From assembly GCF_014397245.1 (NCBI RefSeq), contig NZ_JACLHY010000002.1, forward strand, positions 291,351-355,350: a DNA stretch of 64,000 nucleotides, given 5' to 3'. Shown piece after piece: positions 56,867-64,000 of the stretch (the stretch's first letter is position 1; every line of letters begins with the position of its first letter). The translations under genes and the position numbers were made by a program. This stretch comes from Arenibacter arenosicollis. Its GTDB lineage: Bacteria; Bacteroidota; Bacteroidia; Flavobacteriales; Flavobacteriaceae. Below the pieces are notes generated by a model. That model saw only the letters and a list, made by a program, of their open reading frames with translations. It did no database searches and had not been told where the DNA came from.

Positions 56867-59713
56867 ATGGCAGAACAAAAGAGACTTTTTTTACTTGATG
56901 CATACGCACTGATTTTTCGGGGCTACTACGCACTTATCAAAAACCCAAGAATTAACTCCAAGGGAATGGATACTTCTGCCATAATGGGATTTATGAATTC
57001 TTTATTGGACGTAATAAGAAGGGAAAAACCAGATCATTTGGCAGTTTGTTTTGACAAGGGAGGAAGTGCGGACCGTACGGAAATGTTCGCAGAATACAAA
57101 GCCAATAGGGATGCCACTCCTGATGCCATAAAAATAGCCGTACCCTACATACAAAATATTTTAAAAGCCATGCATATTCCGGTTGTGGAATTGGAAGGTA
57201 TGGAGGCCGATGACATTATAGGCACCTTGGCCAAACAGGCGGAAAAGGAGGACTACAAGGTATATATGGTTACTCCTGATAAAGATTTTGGGCAATTGGT
57301 CTCCGAGAACATATTTATGTACCGCCCGGCCAGAATGGGCAATGGCATTGAAATCTGGGGTATTCCTGAAGTCCAAAAACGATTTGGTGTTGAACGTCCG
57401 GAACAAGTTATAGACTATCTGGGAATGATGGGCGATGCTAGTGACAACATTCCAGGATTACCTGGAGTTGGTGACAAAACAGCCAAAAAATTTATCGAGG
57501 AATTCGGCTCTATGGAAAATTTACTTGCCAACACAGATAAATTGAAAGGCAAAATGAAGGAAAAAGTCCAAGAAAATGCCGAACTCGGAATCCTATCCAA
57601 AAAACTGGCCACCATATTTGTGGATTGCGACGTAACCTTTAATGCCAAGGATTATGAACTCTCCATGCCCGATGGCGAAAAAGTTCAGGAGATTTTCGAG
57701 GAATTGGAATTCCGTAGACTTAAGGACCAATTTCTTAAACTCTTTTCAGAGGAATCGGACCAAGCCAACACTGTTGATCAAAAACAGGACAACGGCCCTG
57801 TTTCAAAAAAGAAACCCACGGAAGCCGGTGGCGGTCAATTTTCCTTATTCGGCAGTGAGGGTCAAGTTACCGGAGGCACTATAAAAGAAGTATCAAGCAG
57901 AAAAAATATTACCGGAGTTTCACATATGTACCAAAGTGTTCTTCCCGGTATGGCCATGAAACTTTTTATCCAGAATTTAATGAAGCAGGCCTCCGTTTGT
58001 TTTGATACGGAAACTACTGGATTAAATCCGCTTACGGCCGAACTGGTAGGCATTGCATTTAGCTGGGAGGCCGGAAAAGGTTTCTATGTTCCCTTTCCTG
58101 AAGACAGAACAGAAGCCCAGAATATTATTGAACAATTAAGGCCATTTTTTGAAGCGGAAGGTATTGAAAAAATTGGGCAGAACTTAAAATATGATATTAA
58201 GGTACTGCACAAATACAATGTATCCGTAAAAGGCAAATGTTTTGACACCATGCTGGCCCATTACCTCATAAACCCGGATATGCGCCACAATATGGATGTA
58301 CTGGCGGAAACTTATTTAAATTACACCCCTATTTCCATAACCGAACTCATTGGCAAAAAAGGTAAAAACCAATTATCCATGAGGGATGTTCCCTTGGAAA
58401 AGCAAACCGAATATGCTGTAGAGGATGCAGATATCACTTTTCAATTGGCCCAGCACTTTAGACCTGAATTGAAAGAGGCAAACACCGAAGAATTATTTAA
58501 TGACATAGAGATCCCGCTTTTACACGTCTTGGCGGACATGGAACAAGAGGGCATCAATTTGGACAAGGCATTTTTGAATTCCCTTGCCAAGGATTTGGAC
58601 AACGACATTAAAAACTTGGAATCGAAGATTTACGAGGAAGCGGGCCAAGAATTCAACATAGCTTCACCAAAACAATTGGGCGAAATTCTTTTCGATAAAC
58701 TAAAGTTGGTTGACAAACCCAAAAAGACCAAAACAGGTCAATATTCCACTGCAGAAGATGTACTTTCCTATCTGGCAAAGGACCATGAAATTATCCAAAG
58801 CGTATTGGATTATCGTGGACTAAGCAAACTAAAAAGCACCTATGTGGATGCCTTACCGGAACAAATAGAGGAAAGTACAGGCAGGGTACATACAGATTAT
58901 ATGCAAACGGTAGCGGCTACGGGCAGATTGAGCAGCAACAACCCTAACCTTCAAAACATACCCATACGTACGGAACGTGGAAGACAGGTAAGGAAGGCAT
59001 TTATTCCAAGAAACGAAAATTACACCTTATTGGCGGCAGATTATTCGCAGATCGAATTACGGATTATTGCTGCCTTAAGTGAGGAGACCACAATGATAGA
59101 GGCCTTTAAAAACGGCGAGGATATTCACGCTTCTACCGCGTCCAAAGTATTCAACATCCCATTGGAAGAGGTGACCAGAGAACAGCGAAGCAATGCCAAG
59201 ACTGTAAATTTCGGAATCATTTACGGAGTATCGGCCTTCGGATTGAGCAACCAAACGGATTTATCCCGTGCCGAATCCAAAGAACTTATAGATACCTATT
59301 ATAAGACCTACCCCAAATTACGCAATTACATAAGCGAACAAATAGATTTCGCTAGAGAGAATGGATACGTACAGACTGTATTGGGCAGACGTAGGTACCT
59401 TAAGGATATTAACGGCAGCAATGCCATTGTTCGCGGAGCAGCGGAACGCAATGCCGTAAACGCCCCTATACAAGGAAGTGCCGCGGATATCATAAAAATT
59501 GCGATGATCAATATTCACAATAAGCTTGAAGAAGGAAATTACAAAAGTAAAATGCTCTTACAAGTACATGATGAATTGGTCTTTGATGTATACAAACCCG
59601 AATTGGAGGAATTAAAGACAATGATCAAATCGGAGATGGAAAATGCCTACAAATTATCCGTGCCACTGGATGTGGAACTGGGAGTTGGTAATAATTGGCT
59701 GGAAGCCCATTAG
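56867..59713 (+). CDS. polA: DNA polymerase I
   Basis: A 948-residue three-domain polymerase. 5' nuclease: residues 1-290 (LFLLDAYALIFRGYYAL, GMEADDIIGTL, MGDASDNIPGLPGVGDKTA). 3'-5' exonuclease: about 365-560, with intact metal residues (CFDTETTGLNPL, GQNLKYDIKVL, AVEDADITFQLA), so proofreading should be active. Polymerase: about 590-948, with ATGRLSSNNPNLQNIP, DYSQIELRIIAALS (Asp725), RSNAKTVNFGIIYG and QVHDELVFDV. Upstream context and a shared-looking transcript with the asparaginase are noted; ends in a strong terminator. Confidence 0.98.
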   Translation: MAEQKRLFLLDAYALIFRGYYALIKNPRINSKGMDTSAIMGFMNSLLDVIRREKPDHLAVCFDKGGSADRTEMFAEYKANRDATPDAIKIAVPYIQNILKAMHIPVVELEGMEADDIIGTLAKQAEKEDYKVYMVTPDKDFGQLVSENIFMYRPARMGNGIEIWGIPEVQKRFGVERPEQVIDYLGMMGDASDNIPGLPGVGDKTAKKFIEEFGSMENLLANTDKLKGKMKEKVQENAELGILSKKLATIFVDCDVTFNAKDYELSMPDGEKVQEIFEELEFRRLKDQFLKLFSEESDQANTVDQKQDNGPVSKKKPTEAGGGQFSLFGSEGQVTGGTIKEVSSRKNITGVSHMYQSVLPGMAMKLFIQNLMKQASVCFDTETTGLNPLTAELVGIAFSWEAGKGFYVPFPEDRTEAQNIIEQLRPFFEAEGIEKIGQNLKYDIKVLHKYNVSVKGKCFDTMLAHYLINPDMRHNMDVLAETYLNYTPISITELIGKKGKNQLSMRDVPLEKQTEYAVEDADITFQLAQHFRPELKEANTEELFNDIEIPLLHVLADMEQEGINLDKAFLNSLAKDLDNDIKNLESKIYEEAGQEFNIASPKQLGEILFDKLKLVDKPKKTKTGQYSTAEDVLSYLAKDHEIIQSVLDYRGLSKLKSTYVDALPEQIEESTGRVHTDYMQTVAATGRLSSNNPNLQNIPIRTERGRQVRKAFIPRNENYTLLAADYSQIELRIIAALSEETTMIEAFKNGEDIHASTASKVFNIPLEEVTREQRSNAKTVNFGIIYGVSAFGLSNQTDLSRAESKELIDTYYKTYPKLRNYISEQIDFARENGYVQTVLGRRRYLKDINGSNAIVRGAAERNAVNAPIQGSAADIIKIAMINIHNKLEEGNYKSKMLLQVHDELVFDVYKPELEELKTMIKSEMENAYKLSVPLDVELGVGNNWLEAH

Positions 59714-59732
59714 ACCTAAACCTAATTAATCA

Positions 59733-59780
59733 AAAAAGCGGAATGCCAAGGGGGTTAACCTAATTGCATTCCGCTTTTTA
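59733..59780. terminator. Terminator between polA and lipoprotein gene
   Basis: GCGGAATGC (59738-59746) pairs with GCATTCCGC (59766-59774) around a 19-base loop, with A and T runs outside, so it can serve both converging genes. Confidence 0.88.
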
Positions 59781-59806
59781 TTTTTATATCGCTTTTTTTC
59801 CGAATC

Positions 59807-60292
59807 TTATTTCCTTTTAAAAATAAGCTGACCACCTGCATTTAGATTCGGTATATCCAAATCTGAGGCATCTACCGTCATAATATCTCCATCTATAGTA
59901 ACATCTACGGTAACAGTTTCTTGATCTTCATCGGTATAGGTAAGTTTACCATTCTCATAAACATAAACCGTAGTTTCGGTATCCTTTTCGGTCGGACAAG
60001 GAATATCGAACCCATCCCTTTCCAAATATTCCACGGAATTTTCAATAGTAACCGTTAAGTCCACTTTAAATTCAAAACTCAACACATAGCATTCTTTAGC
60101 TGTTAAATATGCCAATAAATCTCTCGCATTTTTTTCATCATCACTCGCAGTATCATTATTTACTTTTAGCTCATGTGCCTGCCAAATTCCCACGATTGTG
60201 TTTTCATTGGAATTACCATCATTACTATCTGAAGAACAAGAAAAGAAAAGTGCGGCAACAATAAAAAGTAGTAAAAATTTAAATTTCATCAT
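59807..60292 (-). CDS. Lipocalin-like lipoprotein
   Basis: A 161-residue protein with a clear lipoprotein signal (LLLFIVAALFFSCSSDSNDG, lipid on Cys19) and the Ser/Asp-rich export stretch after it. The rest looks like the lipocalin-like domain common in Bacteroidetes: NTIVGIWQAHEL at the start, then VLSFEFKVDLTVTIE, a Gly-Lys turn ENGKLTYTDEDQ and the closing strand GGQLIFKRK. Function unknown. Confidence 0.85.
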   Translation of the reverse strand: MMKFKFLLLFIVAALFFSCSSDSNDGNSNENTIVGIWQAHELKVNNDTASDDEKNARDLLAYLTAKECYVLSFEFKVDLTVTIENSVEYLERDGFDIPCPTEKDTETTVYVYENGKLTYTDEDQETVTVDVTIDGDIMTVDASDLDIPNLNAGGQLIFKRK

Positions 60293-60617
60293 TTTAAAAT
60301 TTATGTTGTTTAAAAGGCTAACGTATTATAAACCAAATTAGTATTCCATCAATACAATTGCAGAGCTCCCTACCCTCTCCTTTCACAACACCAGAAATCC
60401 AATGAGAATTCAGCAACCACATCCCTAGAAAGCAAAATAATCAAACATGATATTCAATATTTGAACTCACACAAAATGGTAAATCAACCTAAATGAATTT
60501 AAAGCAAACGTGAAGTTTTCTTACAAGTAAAAAGTAATTATTGGAGCAAAAAGGGATTATAAAGTTCACCTTAAGTATTTATTATTGGAAAAAACTATAA
60601 ATAATAAGAAACAACCA
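60293..60617. other. Intergenic stretch upstream of ribosomal operon
   Basis: About 325 very AT-rich bases between the lipoprotein start and the rplM promoter. Nothing else recognised; no promoter match for the lipoprotein. Confidence 0.5.
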
Positions 60618-60648
60618 TTTGGAATTCAACTTAATAATTGTACATTTG
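60618..60648 (+). promoter_or_regulatory. Promoter of rplM-rpsI with short leader hairpin
   Basis: TTTG (60618-60621), 19 bases, TACATTTG (60641-60648): exact match. A small hairpin CCCG-TTAAA-CGGG follows at 60652-60664, at the predicted 5' end of the transcript. Confidence 0.8.
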
Positions 60649-60695
60649 CAGCCCGTTAAACGGGATTGAAGTGTTTAATCAATAAATATATTAGT

Positions 60696-61151
60696 GTGGA
60701 TACATTAAGCTACAAGACGATTTCGGCCAATAAGGCGACCGTTGACAAACAATGGTTACTAGTTGATGCTGAAGGAGAAACATTGGGCCGTCTTGCTTCT
60801 AAAGTAGCGTTGTTACTTAGAGGGAAGCGCAAGCCTAATTTTACACCACATGTTGATTGTGGAGATAATGTTGTTATTATCAATGCAGAAAAAATCAACC
60901 TGACCGGAAAGAAGTGGGATTCAAAAACCTACGTTCGCCATACCGGTTATCCAGGAGGCCAGAGGTTTACAACGGCTAATGAAATGTTGGCTAAAGATCC
61001 AGCGCGTATAGTAGAAAAATCGATAAAAGGTATGTTGCCCAAGAATAAATTGGGTGCAGAGCTTTTCCGTAATCTAAAGGTATATGCTGGCACAGCCCAC
61101 AATCAAGAAGCACAAAAACCAACAGCAATTAACTTAAACGATTTTAAGTAA
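60696..61151 (+). CDS. rplM: 50S ribosomal protein L13
   Basis: A 151-residue L13 with [35 protein letters not shown] and HTGYPGG motifs. The frame is open further upstream to a TTG at 60666, but I chose GTG 60696: it gives VDTLSYKTI..., the usual N-terminus and length for the family in Bacteroidetes. Its stop overlaps the rpsI start (TAATG). Confidence 0.95.
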   Translation: MDTLSYKTISANKATVDKQWLLVDAEGETLGRLASKVALLLRGKRKPNFTPHVDCGDNVVIINAEKINLTGKKWDSKTYVRHTGYPGGQRFTTANEMLAKDPARIVEKSIKGMLPKNKLGAELFRNLKVYAGTAHNQEAQKPTAINLNDFK

Positions 61152-61537
61152 TGGAAATGATTCATAAAATTGGTAGAAGAAAGACTGCAGTTGCCCGAGT
61201 TTATGTTACTGAAGGAAAAGGTGACATTACGATCAACAATAGAGACTTAAGCAACTATTTTCCTACTGCAACATTACAGTACAAAGTAAAACAACCATTT
61301 GCCTTAACCAACAACGAAGAAAACTTTGACGTTAAAGTTAATGTATATGGTGGCGGTATTACAGGACAAGCGGAAGCTGTTCGTTTGGCATTATCCAGAG
61401 CACTATGTGAAATGGATGCTGAGAACAGATTGGTTCTTAAACCAGAAGGTCTTTTAACTAGAGATCCAAGAATGGTTGAACGTAAGAAATTCGGTCAGAA
61501 GAAAGCCCGTAAGAAATTCCAGTTCTCTAAACGTTAA
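61151..61537 (+). CDS. rpsI: 30S ribosomal protein S9
   Basis: A 128-residue S9 with IGRRKTAVARVYV at the start and the basic C-terminal tail KFGQKKARKKFQFSKR that reaches the P-site tRNA. The ATG overlaps the rplM stop by one base, so the pair is translationally coupled. Confidence 0.97.
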   Translation: MEMIHKIGRRKTAVARVYVTEGKGDITINNRDLSNYFPTATLQYKVKQPFALTNNEENFDVKVNVYGGGITGQAEAVRLALSRALCEMDAENRLVLKPEGLLTRDPRMVERKKFGQKKARKKFQFSKR

Positions 61538-61813
61538 TACTGCATTAACAAAACAAATACTGAAATTCCGCAGTGCTCTTGATTACGATCAGGGACAATT
61601 TGCTAGTTTCGGTGTAATTTTTAATTGTTCATTGAAAACCCTTGTCATAGGGTAAGTAATAATCCTGAATTTTAACAATTGGCTGTCCCTCCTAGGGAAA
61701 TCCAATAGTAGATATATTCTGGATAAATTAGTTTAGCATCTAAATATTAAAGGCTGCCAATAGGTACCACTTTAGTATTGCTAATTCAAAGGAACGTAAA
61801 CTAAAAAATAAAA
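61538..61813 (+). promoter_or_regulatory. Structured leader region before rpsB
   Basis: A 276-base gap between rpsI and rpsB. It holds two small hairpins, ACCCT/AGGGT (61638-61653) and TCCCT/AGGGA (61686-61698), and no TAnnTTTG match. Since ribosomal protein S2 is autoregulated through its leader in other bacteria, this may be a leader with a control structure; the structure itself does not match any I know. Confidence 0.4.
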
Positions 61814-62890
61814 ATGGCAAACAAAGTTGAAGTAAAAGACCTTTTAGAGGCAGGTGTACATTTTGGTCACCTTACCAGAAAATGGAATCCAAACATGGCT
61901 CCTTACATCTACATGGAGCGTAATGGGATTCACGTTATCAATCTTTACAAAACAGTTGCAAAATTAGAGGAGACTAATGAAGCCCTTAAAAAAATTGCAG
62001 CTTCCGGTAGAAAAATACTTTTCGTAGCTACCAAAAAACAAGCAAAGGATATTGTTGCTGAAAAAGCAGGTAATGTTAATATGCCTTACATCACAGAAAG
62101 ATGGCCAGGTGGTATGTTGACCAATTTCGTTACTATTCGTAAAGCCGTTAAAAAAATGGCTTCTATTGATAGAATGAAGAAAGACGGTACCTTTAACACA
62201 CTATCCAAAAAAGAACGTTTACAAGTTGATCGTTTGCGTGCAAAGTTGGAAAAGAACTTAGGTTCTATTTCTGAAATGACACGTCTACCAGCAGCTTTGT
62301 TCATTGTAGATACAATGCGTGAACACATCGCGGTAAAAGAAGCTCAAAAATTGAATATTCCAATTTTTGCTATGGTAGATACCAACTCTGACCCACGACA
62401 AATAGATTTTATAGTACCATCCAATGATGATGCTTCCAAATCTATTGAAGTTATTATGGCATCTGTAACTGCTGCTATTGCCGAAGGATTAACAGAACGT
62501 AAATCTGAAAAGCAAAGTGATAAGGAAGGTGGAGATGAAGCAAAGCCTAAGGAGAAAAAAGCCAAAGCAGTCTCAGAAGAAAAAGCATCTGAACCAAAAG
62601 CAGCACCAGCAGAGAAAGCAGCTAAAAAAGCTCCTGCTGCTGACGACCTAACTAAAGTTGAAGGTATTGGTCCAAAGATTGCTGAAATCTTTCAGGAAGC
62701 AGGAATAAACACTTTTGCTGATCTAGCCGATAAATCTGAGGAAGACCTTAAGGACATCCTTACTGAATCTGGCCCAAGATACGCTTCCAAAAATCCAGCA
62801 TCTTGGCCTAAGCAAGCTCAAATGGCTGCAGATGGCAAATGGGATGAATTACAGGAATGGCAAGATAGCGTTAAAGGAGGAGTGGAATAA
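61814..62890 (+). CDS. rpsB: 30S ribosomal protein S2 with C-terminal helix-hairpin-helix extension
   Basis: A 358-residue S2. Residues 1-228 are the normal protein (LLEAGVHFGHLTRKWNPNM, ERWPGGMLTNF, DTNSDPRQIDFIVPSNDDA). A Lys/Glu/Ala-rich linker (about 233-275) leads to an added domain (276-358) with ADDLTKVEGIGPKIAEIFQE and SWPKQAQMAADGKWDELQEW. The same domain type ends ActC in this window. S2 is normally 230-260 residues, so about 100 residues are extra. It is followed after 94 bases by tsf. Confidence 0.95.
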   Translation: MANKVEVKDLLEAGVHFGHLTRKWNPNMAPYIYMERNGIHVINLYKTVAKLEETNEALKKIAASGRKILFVATKKQAKDIVAEKAGNVNMPYITERWPGGMLTNFVTIRKAVKKMASIDRMKKDGTFNTLSKKERLQVDRLRAKLEKNLGSISEMTRLPAALFIVDTMREHIAVKEAQKLNIPIFAMVDTNSDPRQIDFIVPSNDDASKSIEVIMASVTAAIAEGLTERKSEKQSDKEGGDEAKPKEKKAKAVSEEKASEPKAAPAEKAAKKAPAADDLTKVEGIGPKIAEIFQEAGINTFADLADKSEEDLKDILTESGPRYASKNPASWPKQAQMAADGKWDELQEWQDSVKGGVE

Positions 62891-62984
62891 TCCGCTTTTA
62901 ATATAACAGAATATAAATTTAACATTCACCTGGATTAGGGTTACACAACAATTCTAATCCAGATGAAAATTAAAATAAAATAAA

Positions 62985-63809
62985 ATGGCTAAAATTACCG
63001 CCGCAGAGGTAAACAAATTAAGACAAACAACTGGTGCAGGCATGATGGATTGCAAAAATGCATTGGTTGAAGCTGAAGGAGATTTTGAAAAAGCAATTGA
63101 AATCCTTCGTAAAAAAGGACAAAAAGTTGCTGCCAAGAGAGCCGATAGAGATTCTTCTGAGGGAGCTGCAATTGCAAAAGTAAATGCGGACAATACTTCC
63201 GGGGTTATTATTTCTCTAAACTGTGAAACCGATTTTGTTGCAAAGAACGATACTTTTGTTGCTTTGGCCAACGATTTGGCAGACCTTGCTTTGGATTTTG
63301 ACACTAAAGAAGCTTTCTTGAATGCCGATTACAAAGGAACCTCTGTTCAAGACAAACTTACAGAACAAACTGGTGTAATAGGTGAGAAAATTGAAATAGG
63401 TGGATTTAGTAGACTTTCTGCTCCATTTGTTGGTTCCTATATTCATGCTGGAAACAAAATCGCTACATTGGTAGGACTTTCTGCCGCTGTTGACGGTGCA
63501 GATGTTGCCGCAAAGGATGTTGCCATGCAAGCCGCTGCAATGAATCCAGTAGCCTTGAACGAAGCAGGTGTTGATCAGTCAATCATCGATAAAGAAATCG
63601 AAATTGCCAAAGATCAACTACGTCAGGAAGGAAAGCCTGAAGCTATGTTGGATAACATCGCTAAAGGAAAATTAAACCGTTTCTTTAAAGACAACACTTT
63701 GGTAAACCAAGATTTTATAAAGGACAGCAAACAAAGTGTTGCCCAATACGTAAAATCTGTTGATTCCAAATTGGAAGTAACCGGATTTAAAAGGGTAGCT
63801 TTAGGATAA
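62985..63809 (+). CDS. tsf: Elongation factor Ts
   Basis: A 274-residue EF-Ts, the nucleotide exchange factor for EF-Tu. The N-terminal UBA-like part (KLRQTTGAGMMDCKNALVEAEG) and core (SLNCETDFVAKNDTF) are present, with the short C-terminal part typical of Bacteroidetes. The rpsB-tsf order is nearly universal; a strong terminator follows. Confidence 0.97.
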   Translation: MAKITAAEVNKLRQTTGAGMMDCKNALVEAEGDFEKAIEILRKKGQKVAAKRADRDSSEGAAIAKVNADNTSGVIISLNCETDFVAKNDTFVALANDLADLALDFDTKEAFLNADYKGTSVQDKLTEQTGVIGEKIEIGGFSRLSAPFVGSYIHAGNKIATLVGLSAAVDGADVAAKDVAMQAAAMNPVALNEAGVDQSIIDKEIEIAKDQLRQEGKPEAMLDNIAKGKLNRFFKDNTLVNQDFIKDSKQSVAQYVKSVDSKLEVTGFKRVALG

Positions 63810-63830
63810 TCCAAAAAGCATCAAACATAT

Positions 63831-63863
63831 AAAAAACGCTTTTACAATGTAAAGGCGTTTTTT
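63831..63863 (+). terminator. Terminator after tsf
   Basis: A 15-bp stem from 63831-63845 to 63849-63863 with loop AAT, closed by AAAAAACGC/GCGTTTTTT pairs and followed by TTTT. Confidence 0.93.
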
Positions 63864-63873
63864 TATGCACTAA

Positions 63874-64000
63874 TGTCTAGTCCTGAAATAGCGTTACACA
63901 AAAAGAAAGTGTAATGAACAAATCAGAACAGATGTACATCAAGCGTACCCAAAAGGACTACTCAATGTCGTTCAAACTTAAAGTGGTCAACGAAATAGAG
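63874..64000 (+). mobile_element. Left end of an IS3-family insertion sequence, cut by the window edge
   Basis: From 63874 the DNA changes to TGTCTAGTCCTGAAATAGCG, which looks like an IS terminal repeat (starts with TG). An inner repeat TTACAC/GTGTAA (63893-63914) precedes an open frame. It sits directly after the tsf terminator. The other end, target duplication and second orf lie outside the window, so family and completeness rest on the orfA fragment. Confidence 0.75.
63914..64000 (+). CDS. IS3-type transposase OrfA, N-terminal fragment
   Basis: ATG 63914 opens a frame that runs off the edge: MNKSEQMYIKRTQKDYSMSF then KLKVVNEIE, the basic start of an OrfA helix-turn-helix protein that binds the IS ends. 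Only 29 residues are visible. Confidence 0.75.
   Translation, partial: MNKSEQMYIKRTQKDYSMSFKLKVVNEIE

Noticed and set aside
1..64000. CRISPR arrays, large tandem repeats, prophage or toxin-antitoxin modules
   Set aside because: None seen on reading both strands; no regularly spaced repeats, and no cas, integrase or phage structural genes.

Overview
The window is chromosomal DNA of a marine-type Bacteroidetes bacterium, almost certainly Flavobacteriaceae. The evidence is the gene set (SprA of the type IX secretion system, Alternative Complex III, a short EF-Ts, an acyl-CoA oxidase-like dehydrogenase next to an N-terminal-signal DUF2807 protein), low G+C, few Shine-Dalgarno sites, and repeated promoters of the Bacteroidetes type (TTTG or TTG, 17-21 nt, TAnnTTTG). 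I could not identify the species.

Layout. 1-5.0 kb (minus strand): the accessory half of an aerobic terminal oxidase locus, with a DUF420 protein cut by the left edge, a Sco copper chaperone, a Sco-like protein without cysteines, oxidase subunit IV, two subunit III genes and heme O synthase CtaB. 5.2-7.0 kb: TonB, VanZ-like protein and GcvH. 7.1-17.2 kb: sprA, ruvA and the malic enzyme maeB. 17.4-21.6 kb: queG, an inserted SAM methyltransferase, a decayed second copy of the queG 5' end, a small zinc-ribbon ORF and ruvB. 21.7-24.8 kb: acyl-CoA oxidase-like gene convergent with a DUF2807 gene. 25.0-36.7 kb: one long minus-strand operon actABCDEF-ctaC-ctaD, encoding Alternative Complex III (menaquinol to cytochrome c) and the cytochrome oxidase core. 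36.9-41.9 kb: a SPOR protein and the rimP-nusA-infB operon. 42.5-49.3 kb: an accessory glycan-degradation patch (propeller-GH29 fusion, a broken sialidase, an intact sialidase-like protein and an exported DapA/NanA-family lyase). 49.6 kb: tRNA-Gln. 50.0-59.7 kb: DUF2723 membrane protein, a thioredoxin-fold protein lacking the CxxC, metallophosphoesterase, CutC, glycosylasparaginase and polA. 59.8-63.9 kb: a lipoprotein and rplM-rpsI, rpsB and tsf. The right edge cuts into an IS3-type insertion sequence.

How it fits together. The two respiratory blocks should build one electron path: SprA-independent inner-membrane ACIII oxidises menaquinol, and the oxidase (CtaC/CtaD here, subunits III/IV, CtaB and Sco at the left end) reduces oxygen. 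Housekeeping genes dominate the rest. The glycan patch is the only clear accessory region; it lacks SusC/SusD genes, one sialidase is inactivated by two small lesions, and wide intergenic spaces carry short coding-like scraps, so it looks like a partly decaying locus.

I did not find a wholly new system. The most unusual points are: a helix-hairpin-helix domain shared by the C-termini of ActC and ribosomal protein S2; the propeller-GH29 enzyme; the exported lyase beside sialidases; the queG remnant showing how the methyltransferase arrived; a strong hairpin early in the rimP-nusA-infB leader; and a perfect 18-bp inverted repeat over the stop codon of the GH29 gene. All statements rest on reading the sequence; no database search was run.
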